Below are positions 49,302 through 58,527 of a stretch of 64,000 nt of DNA, in pieces (within the stretch, counting starts at the first letter, position 1; each line of letters opens with the position of its first letter). The translations under genes and the position numbers were made by a program. The notes beneath the pieces are model-generated. The model worked only from the letters and a program-made list of their open reading frames with translations, did not search any database and had not been told where the DNA came from. Source of the DNA: Enterobacter asburiae (GTDB lineage: Bacteria > Pseudomonadota > Gammaproteobacteria > Enterobacterales > Enterobacteriaceae); contig NZ_VRKN01000003.1 of the NCBI RefSeq assembly GCF_008080435.1, forward strand, positions 496,001 to 560,000. Reading direction: 5' to 3'.

Positions 49302-49384
49302 CCCCTCACCCTGACCCTCTCCCCATAGGGGAGAGGGGACGATTACACCCTCTCCCCTATGGGGAGAGGGCTGGGGTGAGGGGG
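49302..49384. repeat. CTC-rich palindromic repeat pair, copies 3a and 3b
   Basis: Two copies of the repeat face each other, CCCCTCACCCTGACCCTCTC ... and ... GAGGGCTGGGGTGAGGGGG, joined by an 11-base spacer. The pair fills the gap between converging fepC and entF and could form a very long hairpin that ends both transcripts. Confidence 0.8.
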
Positions 49385-49393
49385 CTTTTGACG

Positions 49394-52300
49394 TTACCCC
49401 AATATTTCCCTCAACACCGGCCCAATCTTCTCAAACGCCTGCGGTGAAATGATATCCACATGGGCGCAGTCCTGGCTGTACACCTCAAGCTCCGCCACCC
49501 ACGGTGCCCACGCGACCTGCGGATCCATCGTTCGCGTTCGCTCGGCGACAAACAGCGTCGCTTTGCCGTCAAAGCGTGAACTGTGCGCCGTGGTGAGCAG
49601 CCGTACCGCGTCGGCGTAGTTGCCCTCGATAGCGGTAAACAGCTCGCTGGAGCCCTGCCCCTGCTGAGCAGCGATAAACGCCTGACGCTCGCGCTCGATC
49701 TCCGCCAGCACCTCCGGGTCGAGGTCGTTGGCCTCTTTCTCCGCCCAGTTCTGAGTTTCCGGCGGCCAGGTATCCAGCAGGCCGAGGAACGCCACCGCTT
49801 CACCCTGTTCGCGCAAACGGGCAGCAATCCCCTGCGCCAGCGTGCCGCCGAGGGAATAGCCGAACAGATAATACGGCCCCTGCGGCTGCTGCGTACGCAA
49901 CGTCTTCAGGTGATACTCAATCACTCCATCCAGATCCGCACACTGCTGCATCGGCCCGTCCGGGCGCGGCGACTGAATGCCGGTAATCGACCAGCGAGGG
50001 CTGAGGTAGCGCGCCAGGACGCTGAACTGCCAGGCAAACCCGGATGCCGGATGGAAGCAGAACAGCGTCGGGCCGTTGCTTTCGCGCAGCGGGAGAAGGG
50101 TTTCATGCCCCAGACGCTGCGCCTGCTCATCGCTCATCGGCGAATCCAGTAGCGCGCTGAGCTTGCTCACCGTCGAGGCGACCATAATCTGCCCGGGCGT
50201 GACCTTACGCTCGAACGCACGGCTGAGCTGCGCCGCCAGGCGCATCGCCAGCAGCGAGTGGCCGCCAAGGGCAAAGAAGTCGGCTTCGGTATCGTTCACC
50301 TCGCAGCCCAGCAGCGCAGAAAATGCCTGCGCGACGGCGACTTCGCTTTCCGTCTCCGGTGCGCGGCCGGAGGTTTTACTCGTTAGCGACGGCAGCGGTA
50401 GAGCCTTGCGATCCAGCTTGCCGTTAGCGCTTAACGGCAGCTCGCTGATTTGCAGCAGCACCACCGGCACCATATGCGGCGGCAGTTGGGCTTTAAGTGC
50501 TTCCAGCAGCGCGTCGCGATCCAGCGGTAAACCGGATTCGGAGACGACGTATCCCACCAGCTGGCGGGCATCGCCGCCCGTTGCCGTAGCCTGGTTGAAC
50601 ACGCAGGCATGCACCACGGCCTGGGCCACGTCCGGCAACGACAGCATCGCCCGATCGATTTCACCCAGCTCAATACGCTGACCGCGGATTTTCAGCTGAT
50701 CGTCGCTGCGGCCCAGATATTCCACCGCGCCGTTGTCCAGCCAGCGGGCCACGTCACCGGTGCGGTACATCCGCTCGCCAGGGGCGAACGGGTCGGCAAT
50801 AAAGCGGCTGGCGGTGAGGTCGGGGCGTCCCAGATACCCCTGCGCCAGCTGAATGCCGGTGAGATACAGATCCCCCGCCACGCCGAACGGCACCGGGCGC
50901 ATCATCGCGTCCAGAATGCGCAGCCCCGTGTTCCACACCGGGAAGCCGATCGGCACGCTGTTGCCCTCCACCGCCGCCAGCTCGGGGCCATAAGCCGGAT
51001 ACCAGCTGACGTCCACCGCCGCTTCGGTTGGGCCATAGAGGTTGTGCAGCGGCGCATGGGTCAACTGCTCCCACTCGCGGCACAGTTCAGTCGGCAGCGC
51101 TTCGCCGCTGCAGAACACTTGCTTAAGGGTTTTGCAGCATGCAACGTTTTCCGGCGTCAGCGAGGCGACAAACGCCGCCAGCATCGACGGCACAAAGTGA
51201 GTGGTGGTCACGCCGTACTGTGCGAAGAAGCTCTGCATCGCCTGCGGATCGCGGTGCGCGTCCGGCTCGGCCATCACCAGCTTTGCTCCGGCGATAAACG
51301 GCCACCAGAACTCCCACACCGACACGTCAAAACTGCACGGCGTTTTCTGGGCCACTACGTCATGCGCCGCCAGTGGATAATGATCCTGCATCCACTTCAG
51401 GCGGTTAACGATAGCGGTATGGCCGACCATCACGCCTTTTGGACGCCCCGTCGAACCGGAGGTAAAGATGATGTACGCCGTCTGCTCCGGCTTCGCCAGG
51501 CGCAGCGGATCAGCCTCCGCAGTCGGTAATAGTGTGTTGTAACTAAATGAGGTAATGGACATATCGCTAAAGCGCGAAATCTGCTCGTCGGTGGTGATGA
51601 GCAGCGATGGCTTCGCATCTTCCAGCATCATGCGCAGACGATCGTCCGGATAACCGGTATCCAGCGGTAGCCACGCGGCGCCTGCTTCCACGATGCCGTG
51701 CAGCGCCAGGGTCAGGAACACCGAGCGCGGGAGTGCCACCGCCACGCTGTCGCCCGGCTTCACGCCGCGTTCGCGCAGCAGGTTTGCCAGGGCGACCACC
51801 TGCTCGCGCATCTGGCGATAGTTCAGCTCAATGTGCGCATCCGCCAGCGCGGGCGCGTCCGGCGTTTTGCTCGCCTGCGCCGCCACCAGATCCGCCAGCG
51901 TGGTGGACGGCAGCGCCAGCCCGGTATCGTTGATGCGCGCCAGCTGCTGATATTCCTGCTCTGAAACGGTTTCCACCTCGCCACAGCGCAAATCAGGATT
52001 AGCGGCAAACTGCGTCAGCATCACGTTAAGGCGCGCAACGTGGCGGGTGAGCGTCGCTTCATCGTAACGCTGTTTATTGGCGAGGATCTCAATGCTCAAG
52101 CCGCCCTGCTCGTCCGGGAACAGCGCCAGCTCCAGATCGTTCACCGGGCCGGTTGCCAGCGTGTGGGTGATGGCCTCCACGCCGTCGATATCCAGCTGAT
52201 AGTCGAACACCTTGACGTTCAGCACCGGGCCAAACAGCGCTTCGTCGCCTGCGGCACGCCCGCCGTCGCGCACGATCTGCTCGGCGTCGTAGCGCTGATG

Positions 52301-53251
52301 GCGACGCATTTTTTTCAGCTGGTTTGCCAGGCGCAGCGCCAGCGACGGCAGGCTCTCCTGCGGATGGATATTGACCGCCAGCGGCAGCACGTTGAGCACG
52401 GGTCCGGTCGCGGTGAGCGCGGCGGAGCCCATGCGGCGCATAAAGATAAACCCGGCGGCGTAGTCCAGCCGTCCGGTCAGGCGGCCCAGCCACAGCGCCA
52501 CCAGTGCAAGCGCCAGATCGGTGCGCTGTACCTGCCCTGCCGCCTGCGCAAGCTGGCTAAAGGCGCGACCGTCCATTGCAATTTTCAGGCGCAGGATATC
52601 GGTGGTGGTGGCGCGTCCCGGCAGCGGCGCGGAAGAGAGCGAGACCGGAGAAGGAAGTTGTTTGCGCTGCTCAGCCCAGAAGGCACCGTCGCGCTGATAC
52701 GCTTCGCTGTCGCGATAGCGCTGATACTCGTCCACCACCTCAGCGAACGGGGTAAACGGGGAAGCGGGCGTCGGTTCTCCCTTCTTCCATGCGGCGTAAA
52801 TCGCGGCGATCTGGCGGGTAATGGCCGGGAAGCTGAAGCCATCGACTACCAGATGGTGATAACGCTGATACCAGTACCAGTGTTGCTGCCCCACCTGGAT
52901 CAGCTGATGAAACGCCAGCGGCTGACCGCTCTCCACGCGCAGGTTTTGATTGAGATCGGCTTCCATCAGCGCCACGGCGGCGTCGTGGGAGTCGACACGA
53001 ACGATGGACGGCTCCGGCAGGATCATGGACTCATCCACCCACTGCCACACCTCACCGTTGTCTTCGGCAAAACGCGTGCGCAGGGTATCGGCCTGCATCA
53101 TGCCTGCGGCAATGGCTTTTGCCAGCAGCGGCGAATCGATATCGCCTTTCAGCTCGGTGTAGTGCGCCACGCTCCAGGCGTTTGGCAGGGTGGAAAGCTG
53201 CTCCGCCATCCAGATACCCGGCTGAGCGGCAACAAGAGGCAGACGGTTCAT
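49394..53251 (-). CDS. entF: Enterobactin synthase EntF (NRPS)
   Basis: EntF is a four-domain nonribosomal peptide synthetase that activates serine, joins it to DHB from EntB, and cyclises three units into enterobactin. The order is C (HHLVVDG at 132-138), A (about 460-950; IFTSGSTGRPKGVMVGH, LYGPTEAAVDVSW, YRTGDVARW), T (LGGHSLLAMRL near residue 1000) and TE (GYSLGGTLAQ near 1130). The start at 53251 (MNRLPLVAAQPG) gives 1285 residues, slightly fewer than in E. coli. ybdZ overlaps upstream. Confidence 0.97.
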   Translation of the reverse strand: MNRLPLVAAQPGIWMAEQLSTLPNAWSVAHYTELKGDIDSPLLAKAIAAGMMQADTLRTRFAEDNGEVWQWVDESMILPEPSIVRVDSHDAAVALMEADLNQNLRVESGQPLAFHQLIQVGQQHWYWYQRYHHLVVDGFSFPAITRQIAAIYAAWKKGEPTPASPFTPFAEVVDEYQRYRDSEAYQRDGAFWAEQRKQLPSPVSLSSAPLPGRATTTDILRLKIAMDGRAFSQLAQAAGQVQRTDLALALVALWLGRLTGRLDYAAGFIFMRRMGSAALTATGPVLNVLPLAVNIHPQESLPSLALRLANQLKKMRRHQRYDAEQIVRDGGRAAGDEALFGPVLNVKVFDYQLDIDGVEAITHTLATGPVNDLELALFPDEQGGLSIEILANKQRYDEATLTRHVARLNVMLTQFAANPDLRCGEVETVSEQEYQQLARINDTGLALPSTTLADLVAAQASKTPDAPALADAHIELNYRQMREQVVALANLLRERGVKPGDSVAVALPRSVFLTLALHGIVEAGAAWLPLDTGYPDDRLRMMLEDAKPSLLITTDEQISRFSDMSITSFSYNTLLPTAEADPLRLAKPEQTAYIIFTSGSTGRPKGVMVGHTAIVNRLKWMQDHYPLAAHDVVAQKTPCSFDVSVWEFWWPFIAGAKLVMAEPDAHRDPQAMQSFFAQYGVTTTHFVPSMLAAFVASLTPENVACCKTLKQVFCSGEALPTELCREWEQLTHAPLHNLYGPTEAAVDVSWYPAYGPELAAVEGNSVPIGFPVWNTGLRILDAMMRPVPFGVAGDLYLTGIQLAQGYLGRPDLTASRFIADPFAPGERMYRTGDVARWLDNGAVEYLGRSDDQLKIRGQRIELGEIDRAMLSLPDVAQAVVHACVFNQATATGGDARQLVGYVVSESGLPLDRDALLEALKAQLPPHMVPVVLLQISELPLSANGKLDRKALPLPSLTSKTSGRAPETESEVAVAQAFSALLGCEVNDTEADFFALGGHSLLAMRLAAQLSRAFERKVTPGQIMVASTVSKLSALLDSPMSDEQAQRLGHETLLPLRESNGPTLFCFHPASGFAWQFSVLARYLSPRWSITGIQSPRPDGPMQQCADLDGVIEYHLKTLRTQQPQGPYYLFGYSLGGTLAQGIAARLREQGEAVAFLGLLDTWPPETQNWAEKEANDLDPEVLAEIERERQAFIAAQQGQGSSELFTAIEGNYADAVRLLTTAHSSRFDGKATLFVAERTRTMDPQVAWAPWVAELEVYSQDCAHVDIISPQAFEKIGPVLREILG

Positions 53252-53460
53252 GCGTTCTCCCCCGCAAAATGAGAGGGCTCGAGCGTTTGCCAGTGTTCGG
53301 CCAGCCACTGCTGGCACGCGTCCTGAGATTGCGCTTCGCACACCACGCGCCAGCCTGCAGGCAACTCGCACTGCTGCGGCCACAGGCTGTATTGCCCCCG
53401 ATCGTTACGCAAAATGGCGAATTGTCCCTGCGGATTATCGAAAGGGTTGCTGAATTCCAT
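53248..53460 (-). CDS. ybdZ: MbtH-like protein YbdZ
   Basis: YbdZ is the MbtH-family partner of EntF's adenylation domain and raises its activity or solubility. The 70-residue product has the family motif NPFDNPQGQFAILRNDRGQY, SLWP, and PAGWRVV, with the conserved tryptophans. Its stop overlaps the entF start (four bases), a coupling expected for a 1:1 partner. Confidence 0.96.
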   Translation of the reverse strand: MEFSNPFDNPQGQFAILRNDRGQYSLWPQQCELPAGWRVVCEAQSQDACQQWLAEHWQTLEPSHFAGENA

Positions 53461-53470
53461 ACAGACTCCG

Positions 53471-54667
53471 TTAGTGAATGAGCGGCTGCCAGAGGGTCAT
53501 CAGCCCCTGCGTCAGCCCACCGCGCCAGCAAAGCGCATCATGTCCGCCGTCAACCTGACGCCAGTAAACCTGCTGCGCGTGTAGTTCGGCGTAAATCACC
53601 TGATTGGCATTGAAAATCAGCGGCTCGTTGCGCCCGGCCTCAAGGACGATACGTAGCCCGCTCGCGGTTAGCTCACCTGCTCTGAGCTGTTCGATGAGGC
53701 GCCCGTCCTGCTGCCCACCGCGGTGCGGCCACCAGTACGAGCCGGACTGGCTCAGCACGCAGCCAAAACGCTGCGGCCAGTTGAGGCCAGCATAAAGCGA
53801 AGAGAGTCCGCCAAAGCTCTGGCCCGCCACCACGGTACGGTCGGCGCGGTCGCTAAATGGCGCGAGATTTTTTACAAGGGGGAGAAGTTCTTCCTGTACC
53901 GCCAGCCAGAAATCGGGGTTACAGGGCAATTCGCGGCTGCGATGTTCCATGTCGATCACATCGATTAATACGTAGACCGCAGAGGGCAGTTTGCGCTCGG
54001 TGGTGAGCGACGCCAGCGCAGACCAGACCGGCATGCTTTCGGCCCAGAATTGCCCGTCGAGCAGCACCGCCAGCGGGCGTTCCGGGTCGTCATCGCCGGT
54101 GCTAAAAATCCATACACGGCGACGGTTGTTCAGACGCGCGCTGTTCCACTCAATGCAGAGCGGCTGTTGATACGGCATATCGGGACGATCCCAGCCAGGT
54201 TGAACGGGTGCGTCCGGCATCTCCAGCGCCGAGACGGCATGACCGCGCCCGCCGCGCCAGCTCTGCGGATTCAGCGGGTCGGAAACCGCATGCGGCAGCA
54301 GTTTGCGCCAGCCTTCGCGCAGCGCCATGCGGTCCGGCTGCGCGCCTTCAAACACGGTATCGGCAAAATCGTTTTCATTCACAGAAGGGATAAAGCAGTA
54401 GCTGCCGCGCCATTCGGGGCTGAACTCGCCCTGCCACTGCCAGACGTCGGTATCCGGGATGCGTTCGAGGGACTGCGGGCGGGCATTTTGATGGTGATCG
54501 GTCACGCCGGTGATGTAGAGCCAGACGCGTTTGACGGGTGACGAATCTTGCGTTCCTTTCGGGTCACGCCACCAGAACGTGACGCAATATGCCCCCTTTT
54601 CAGGCTTCCATTCAGGGCCGTTTTTCGACCGCCACCACGCTTCACTTCCGGTTGTTAACGCCGTCAC
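53471..54667 (-). CDS. fes: Ferric enterobactin esterase Fes
   Basis: Fes cuts the serine lactone ring of ferric enterobactin in the cytoplasm so the iron can be released. The 398-residue product has an esterase-D-like alpha/beta hydrolase fold with the nucleophile in VVAGQSFGGLSSLY and the histidine in VDGGHDALCW. The start is the GTG at 54667 (VTALTTGSEAWW), matching the N-terminus of E. coli Fes. The longer frame upstream crosses the Fur region and is rejected. It heads fes-ybdZ-entF. Confidence 0.95.
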   Translation of the reverse strand: MTALTTGSEAWWRSKNGPEWKPEKGAYCVTFWWRDPKGTQDSSPVKRVWLYITGVTDHHQNARPQSLERIPDTDVWQWQGEFSPEWRGSYCFIPSVNENDFADTVFEGAQPDRMALREGWRKLLPHAVSDPLNPQSWRGGRGHAVSALEMPDAPVQPGWDRPDMPYQQPLCIEWNSARLNNRRRVWIFSTGDDDPERPLAVLLDGQFWAESMPVWSALASLTTERKLPSAVYVLIDVIDMEHRSRELPCNPDFWLAVQEELLPLVKNLAPFSDRADRTVVAGQSFGGLSSLYAGLNWPQRFGCVLSQSGSYWWPHRGGQQDGRLIEQLRAGELTASGLRIVLEAGRNEPLIFNANQVIYAELHAQQVYWRQVDGGHDALCWRGGLTQGLMTLWQPLIH

Positions 54668-54714
54668 CCTTATAACCTCATGTTTAACAGTCTTTTTTGT
54701 TTCAGGACAAATTT

Positions 54715-54749
54715 TATTGATAATATTATTGATAACTATTTGCATTTGC
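54715..54749. promoter_or_regulatory. Fur-box region between fes and fepA
   Basis: The run includes TTATTGATAATATTATT and then GATAACTATTTGCATTTGC (54731-54749), the same sequence as the known E. coli fes-fepA Fur operator core. It lies between the divergent fes and fepA starts. Confidence 0.85.
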
Positions 54750-54811
54750 AATAGCGTAGTGGCCGCGCTGTGGGAAGCGCTCATAAAACAACCATAAAAG
54801 CGGGACGTACA

Positions 54812-57052
54812 ATGAATAAGAAGATTCACTCTCTGGCCTTGCTGGTCAATTTAGGGATTTATGGTGTCGCACTGCCCGCCATGGCAGACGACAACACCGC
54901 CTCTGCGCAGCACGAAGATACGATGGTGATCACCGCCGCCGAGCAAAATTTACAGGCGCCGGGCGTGTCAACCATCACCGCCGACGAGATCCGCAAAAAT
55001 CCACCCGCGCGCGATGTGGCTGAAATCATCCGCACCATGCCGGGCGTTAACCTGACCGGAAACTCCACCAGCGGCCAGCGCGGGAATAATCGTCAGATTG
55101 ATATCCGCGGCATGGGGCCGGAAAACACGCTGATCCTGATCGACGGCAAGCCGGTGACCAGTCGTAACTCCATCCGTCTGGGCTGGCGCGGCGAGCGCGA
55201 TACCCGCGGCGATACCGGCTGGGTGCCGCCAGAGATGATCGAACGCATCGAAGTGATCCGTGGCCCGGCAGCCGCGCGCTACGGTAACGGTGCGGCAGGC
55301 GGTGTGGTAAACATCATCACCAAAAAATTCGACAACCAGTGGCACGGCTCCTGGAACACCTACCTGAACGCGCCAGAACACAAAGACGAAGGCTCCACCA
55401 AACGCACCAACTTCAGCCTGAGCGGCCCGCTGGGCGGTGACTTCAGCTTCCGCATGTTCGGTAACCTGGACAAAACACAGGCTGATGCATGGGATATCAA
55501 CCAGGGTCACCAGTCTGACCGTACCGGCGCCTACGCCAACACCCTGCCAGCAGGCCGTGAAGGGGTGGAAAACAAAGACATCAACGGCGTGGTGCGCTGG
55601 GACTTTGCACCAATGCAGTCTCTGGAGTTTGAAGCGGGCTACAGCCGCCAGAACAACCTTTACGCGGGCGATACCCAGAACACCAATAACGACAACGCGC
55701 TGGTGAAGAAAAACTACGGTAAAGAGACCAACCGTATTTATCGTCAGAACTTCGCGGTCACCTGGAACGGCGGCTGGGATAACGGTATCACCACCAGCAA
55801 CTGGGCGCAGTACGAACACACCCGCAACTCGCGTCTGGGCGAAGGGCTGGCGGGCGGGCTGGAAGGCCTGTTCAACAGCAATAAATTCACCGACACCGAC
55901 CTGGCCGACGTGATGCTGCACAGCGAAATCAACCTGCCGATTGATTTCCTCGTCAACCAGAATCTGACCCTGGGGACCGAGTGGAACCAGCAGCGCATGA
56001 AGGACTCCACTTCCTTCACGCAAACCCAGCAGGGCGGTACGATCCCGGGCATGAGTAACGATCGTAGCCCGTACACCTCAGCGGAGATCTTCTCCCTGTT
56101 CGCTGAAAACAACATGGAGCTGACCGACAGTACCATGCTGACCCCTGCCCTGCGCTTCGACCACCACACCATCGTCGGCAACAACTGGAGCCCGTCCCTG
56201 AACCTGTCGCAAGGTCTGGGTGATGACTTCACGCTGAAGATGGGCATCGCGCGCGCCTACAAAGCGCCGAGCCTGTACCAGACCAACCCGAACTACCTGC
56301 TGTACAGCAAAGGCCAGGGTTGCTACGCAAGTGGTGACGGCGTGGGCTGCTACATGATGGGTAACGACGACCTGAAAGCGGAAACCAGCATCAACAAAGA
56401 GATTGGTCTGGAGTGGAAACGCGACGGCTGGCTGGCGGGCGTGACCTGGTTCCGCAACGACTACCGCAACAAGATTGAAGCGGGCTACGCACCGATTGGT
56501 CACACCTCTTCCGGTAAAGTGCAGACGGATATCTACCAGTGGGAAAACGTGCCGAAAGCGGTGGTCGAAGGGCTGGAAGGCTCACTGAACGTGCCGGTCA
56601 GCGACACGATCAACTGGACCAACAACATCACCTGGATGCTGCAAAGCAAGAACAAGGAGACCGGCGACCGTCTGTCGATCATTCCGGAGTACACGCTGAA
56701 CTCAACCCTGAGCTGGCAGGTACATCAGGACGTGTCGCTCCAGTCGACCTTTACCTGGTACGGCAAGCAGCAGCCGAAGAAGTACAACTACAAAGGCCAG
56801 CCTGTGACCGGGTCTGAGAAAGATGAAGTCAGCCCGTACAGCATCGTTGGCCTGAGTGCGACCTGGGACATGACCAAAAACGTCAGCCTGACCGGCGGCG
56901 TGGACAATGTCTTCGACAAACGCCAGTGGCGCGCGGGTAATGCCCAGACAACCGGAAATGCCACCACCGGTGCGTATATGTACGGTGCGGGTGCGTATAC
57001 GTATAATGAACCGGGTCGTACCTGGTACATGAGCGTGAATACGCGATTCTAG
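54812..57052 (+). CDS. fepA: Ferric enterobactin outer-membrane receptor FepA
   Basis: FepA is the TonB-dependent receptor for ferric enterobactin. The 746-residue precursor has a signal peptide ending at PAMA-DD, a TonB box DTMVITA near residue 37, the plug domain with PGVNLTGNSTSGQRGN and DIRGMGPENTLILIDGKPV, and the barrel ending in the aromatic YMSVNTRF. The ATG at 54812 gives the E. coli length. A terminator follows. Confidence 0.97.
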   Translation: MNKKIHSLALLVNLGIYGVALPAMADDNTASAQHEDTMVITAAEQNLQAPGVSTITADEIRKNPPARDVAEIIRTMPGVNLTGNSTSGQRGNNRQIDIRGMGPENTLILIDGKPVTSRNSIRLGWRGERDTRGDTGWVPPEMIERIEVIRGPAAARYGNGAAGGVVNIITKKFDNQWHGSWNTYLNAPEHKDEGSTKRTNFSLSGPLGGDFSFRMFGNLDKTQADAWDINQGHQSDRTGAYANTLPAGREGVENKDINGVVRWDFAPMQSLEFEAGYSRQNNLYAGDTQNTNNDNALVKKNYGKETNRIYRQNFAVTWNGGWDNGITTSNWAQYEHTRNSRLGEGLAGGLEGLFNSNKFTDTDLADVMLHSEINLPIDFLVNQNLTLGTEWNQQRMKDSTSFTQTQQGGTIPGMSNDRSPYTSAEIFSLFAENNMELTDSTMLTPALRFDHHTIVGNNWSPSLNLSQGLGDDFTLKMGIARAYKAPSLYQTNPNYLLYSKGQGCYASGDGVGCYMMGNDDLKAETSINKEIGLEWKRDGWLAGVTWFRNDYRNKIEAGYAPIGHTSSGKVQTDIYQWENVPKAVVEGLEGSLNVPVSDTINWTNNITWMLQSKNKETGDRLSIIPEYTLNSTLSWQVHQDVSLQSTFTWYGKQQPKKYNYKGQPVTGSEKDEVSPYSIVGLSATWDMTKNVSLTGGVDNVFDKRQWRAGNAQTTGNATTGAYMYGAGAYTYNEPGRTWYMSVNTRF

Positions 57053-57060
57053 GTAAAAGC

Positions 57061-57086
57061 AAAACGGCAACCCCGTTGCCGTTTTT
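57061..57086 (+). terminator. Terminator after fepA
   Basis: A stem of AAAACGGCAAC (57061-57071) and GTTGCCGTTTT (57075-57085) has a 3-base loop and five T at the end. It would separate most fepA transcripts from entD. Confidence 0.9.
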
Positions 57087-57094
57087 AGTGTTTG

Positions 57095-57130
57095 CTCCCT
57101 CTCCCTGTGGGAGAGGGCCGGGGTGAGGGC
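57095..57130. repeat. CTC-rich palindromic repeat, copy 4
   Basis: CTCCCTCTCCC, TGT, GGGAGAGGGCCGGGGTGAGGG lies between the fepA terminator and entD. It is nearly identical to copy 2 (28734-28769). Confidence 0.8.
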
Positions 57131-57159
57131 AACAGGCCGCACAATTCTGAAGGAAAAAC

Positions 57160-57822
57160 ATGCACACAACCCACAGCACGTTCATTCTCGCCGGCCAGAC
57201 CGTCCACCGCATCACCTTCGACCCCACCACCTTCACCGATGCCGACTTCCTCTGGCTCCCCCACCACGCTGAGCTTTCAAACGCCGGACGCAAACGCAAA
57301 GCCGAGCATCTTGCCGGACGCATCGCCGCCGCGCATGCGCTCGGTGCGATAAATGAACGCGCGATTCCCGGCATCGGCCCCAGCGGCGAACCGCTCTGGC
57401 CGGAAGGTGTGTCGGGCAGCATTACCCACAGCGGCACGCAGGCGATGGCGGTTGTCGTACGCGACCGACATACGCTTATCGGCATCGACTGCGAAACAAT
57501 CCTCTCCTGGAATGAAGCAGTTGCGATAAAAGAGGGCATCGTCAACGCGCAGGAAGATGCGAGCCTGTCGGGTACGGGCTACCCTTACGCGCTGGCATTG
57601 ACGCTGGCGTTCAGTGCTAAAGAGAGCCTGTTTAAAGCGCTGTTTCCTGAAGTGAAAGAGTACATGGGATTTGATTGCGCGCAGGCTACTGCCCTGGATG
57701 AAAGAACCTTAACCCTGACGCTCGCACATCCGGCAGGTCGTTATCATCAGGGGGTCAGTTTTACGCTAGCCTGGCAACGTACTGACGATAACATCTGCAC
57801 TATGATCGTGGAGCGGCAATAA
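57160..57822 (+). CDS. entD: Enterobactin synthase phosphopantetheinyl transferase EntD
   Basis: EntD adds the phosphopantetheine arm to the EntB and EntF carrier domains. The 220-residue product has the Sfp-type motifs GSITHSG, IGIDCETILS (metal-binding) and LAFSAKESLFKALFP. AAGGAAAAAC precedes the ATG. It is the last recognised gene of the enterobactin locus and lies 398 bases before the glycine-rich peptide genes on the same strand. Confidence 0.96.
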   Translation: MHTTHSTFILAGQTVHRITFDPTTFTDADFLWLPHHAELSNAGRKRKAEHLAGRIAAAHALGAINERAIPGIGPSGEPLWPEGVSGSITHSGTQAMAVVVRDRHTLIGIDCETILSWNEAVAIKEGIVNAQEDASLSGTGYPYALALTLAFSAKESLFKALFPEVKEYMGFDCAQATALDERTLTLTLAHPAGRYHQGVSFTLAWQRTDDNICTMIVERQ

Positions 57823-58220
57823 AGCTTTGGTTTTTTCTCTCCCGGATTATTACACTTTTAATCTATTCAAACGCAATTTAATTATATAACCATCCCTATT
57901 AAACTGACTTCCCGCCACCACCACCCACAAAAACAATTCACCCAGCAATATAACCTTACGCCTGTCAGGTAAAGATGTTAAGGGGGGCAGCCCTCACCCT
58001 ACCATATGTTATAGCTATTAAAATCCTCCTTAATTATTTGAATGTCGCTCGTATACAACGCGCTTACATAACAGAATTTCACTATAAAAACGCGCGTCAG
58101 ATCAAAATTGCGACAATGAAAAATAGATAAAGATAAAATAAGCCATTTCCTTTTTTACTAATTTAGGAACATGATGTTTGCGCTGTTTTACTTTAACTCG
58201 ATATAACTAAGGAAAGTATA
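57823..58220. other. AT-rich promoter region of the peptide cluster
   Basis: This 398-base gap is clearly lower in GC than the enterobactin genes and marks the change to the peptide export cluster. No gene was found. A possible promoter is listed at 58178-58207. Stretches such as AAATAGATAAAGATAAAATA (58121-58140) resemble loose Fur half-sites but cannot be called. Confidence 0.6.
58178..58207 (+). promoter_or_regulatory. Possible promoter of the glycine-rich peptide genes
   Basis: TTGCGC (58178-58183), a 17-18-base spacer, and ATATAAC (58201-58207) resemble a sigma-70 promoter. This would leave a very short leader before the AAGGAA ribosome site and the ATG at 58221. A promoter further upstream is also possible. 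Confidence 0.3.
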
Positions 58221-58439
58221 ATGCGTGAATTAAATCAAAATGAAATGAGCAGTGTCGCTGGCGGAATTGGCGCTGGTAACGGGAACGGTAATCATAGTGG
58301 CAATGGCAACGGCAACAGTGGTGGTAATGGCGGTACCTGTAACGGCGGCAATGGCGGTAATGGCGGTCGAGGAGCTAATGGCGGGAACGGCGGTAATGGC
58401 GGTAACTGCGGCGGTGGTAATAATGGCGGTCGCCGTTAA
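58221..58439 (+). CDS. Double-glycine leader, GGN-repeat secreted peptide 1
   Basis: This 72-residue precursor begins MRELNQNEMSSVAGG, a microcin-V-like leader (MccV has MRTLTLNELDSVSGG), with the GG cleavage site at residues 14-15. The predicted mature 57 residues are nearly all Gly and Asn in GGN or GN units. There are two cysteines (C40, C63), one His, and a basic end (GGRR). AAGGAAAGTATA precedes the ATG. The C39 exporter encoded 1.7 kb downstream is the expected processing enzyme. The activity is unknown: bacteriocin, signal, or extracellular structural peptide are all possible. Confidence 0.85.
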   Translation: MRELNQNEMSSVAGGIGAGNGNGNHSGNGNGNSGGNGGTCNGGNGGNGGRGANGGNGGNGGNCGGGNNGGRR

Positions 58440-58486
58440 TCACCTGTAATAGCGAATACGACGGCTCACGATAGATTGCCATTGTG

Positions 58487-58506
58487 GGCCATCGTAAAGG
58501 ATGGCC
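58487..58506 (+). other. Hairpin between the two peptide genes
   Basis: GGCCATC (58487-58493) and GATGGCC (58500-58506) form a 7-bp stem with a 6-base loop, followed by TTATTTC. It could act as a weak terminator or as an mRNA-stabilising structure between peptide 1 and peptide 2. Confidence 0.5.
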
Positions 58507-58527
58507 TTATTTCATAAGGAGATGTAA

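Noticed and set aside
58121..58140. Fur-like AT-rich stretch upstream of peptide 1
   Set aside because: Only loose GATAA-like units, far from the 19-base consensus; not callable beside the strong Fur boxes elsewhere in the window.
58171..58206. 11-codon upstream frame (MMFALFYFNSI) before peptide 1
   Set aside because: AGGA lies close before it, but at this length it is likely chance, and the probable promoter overlaps it.
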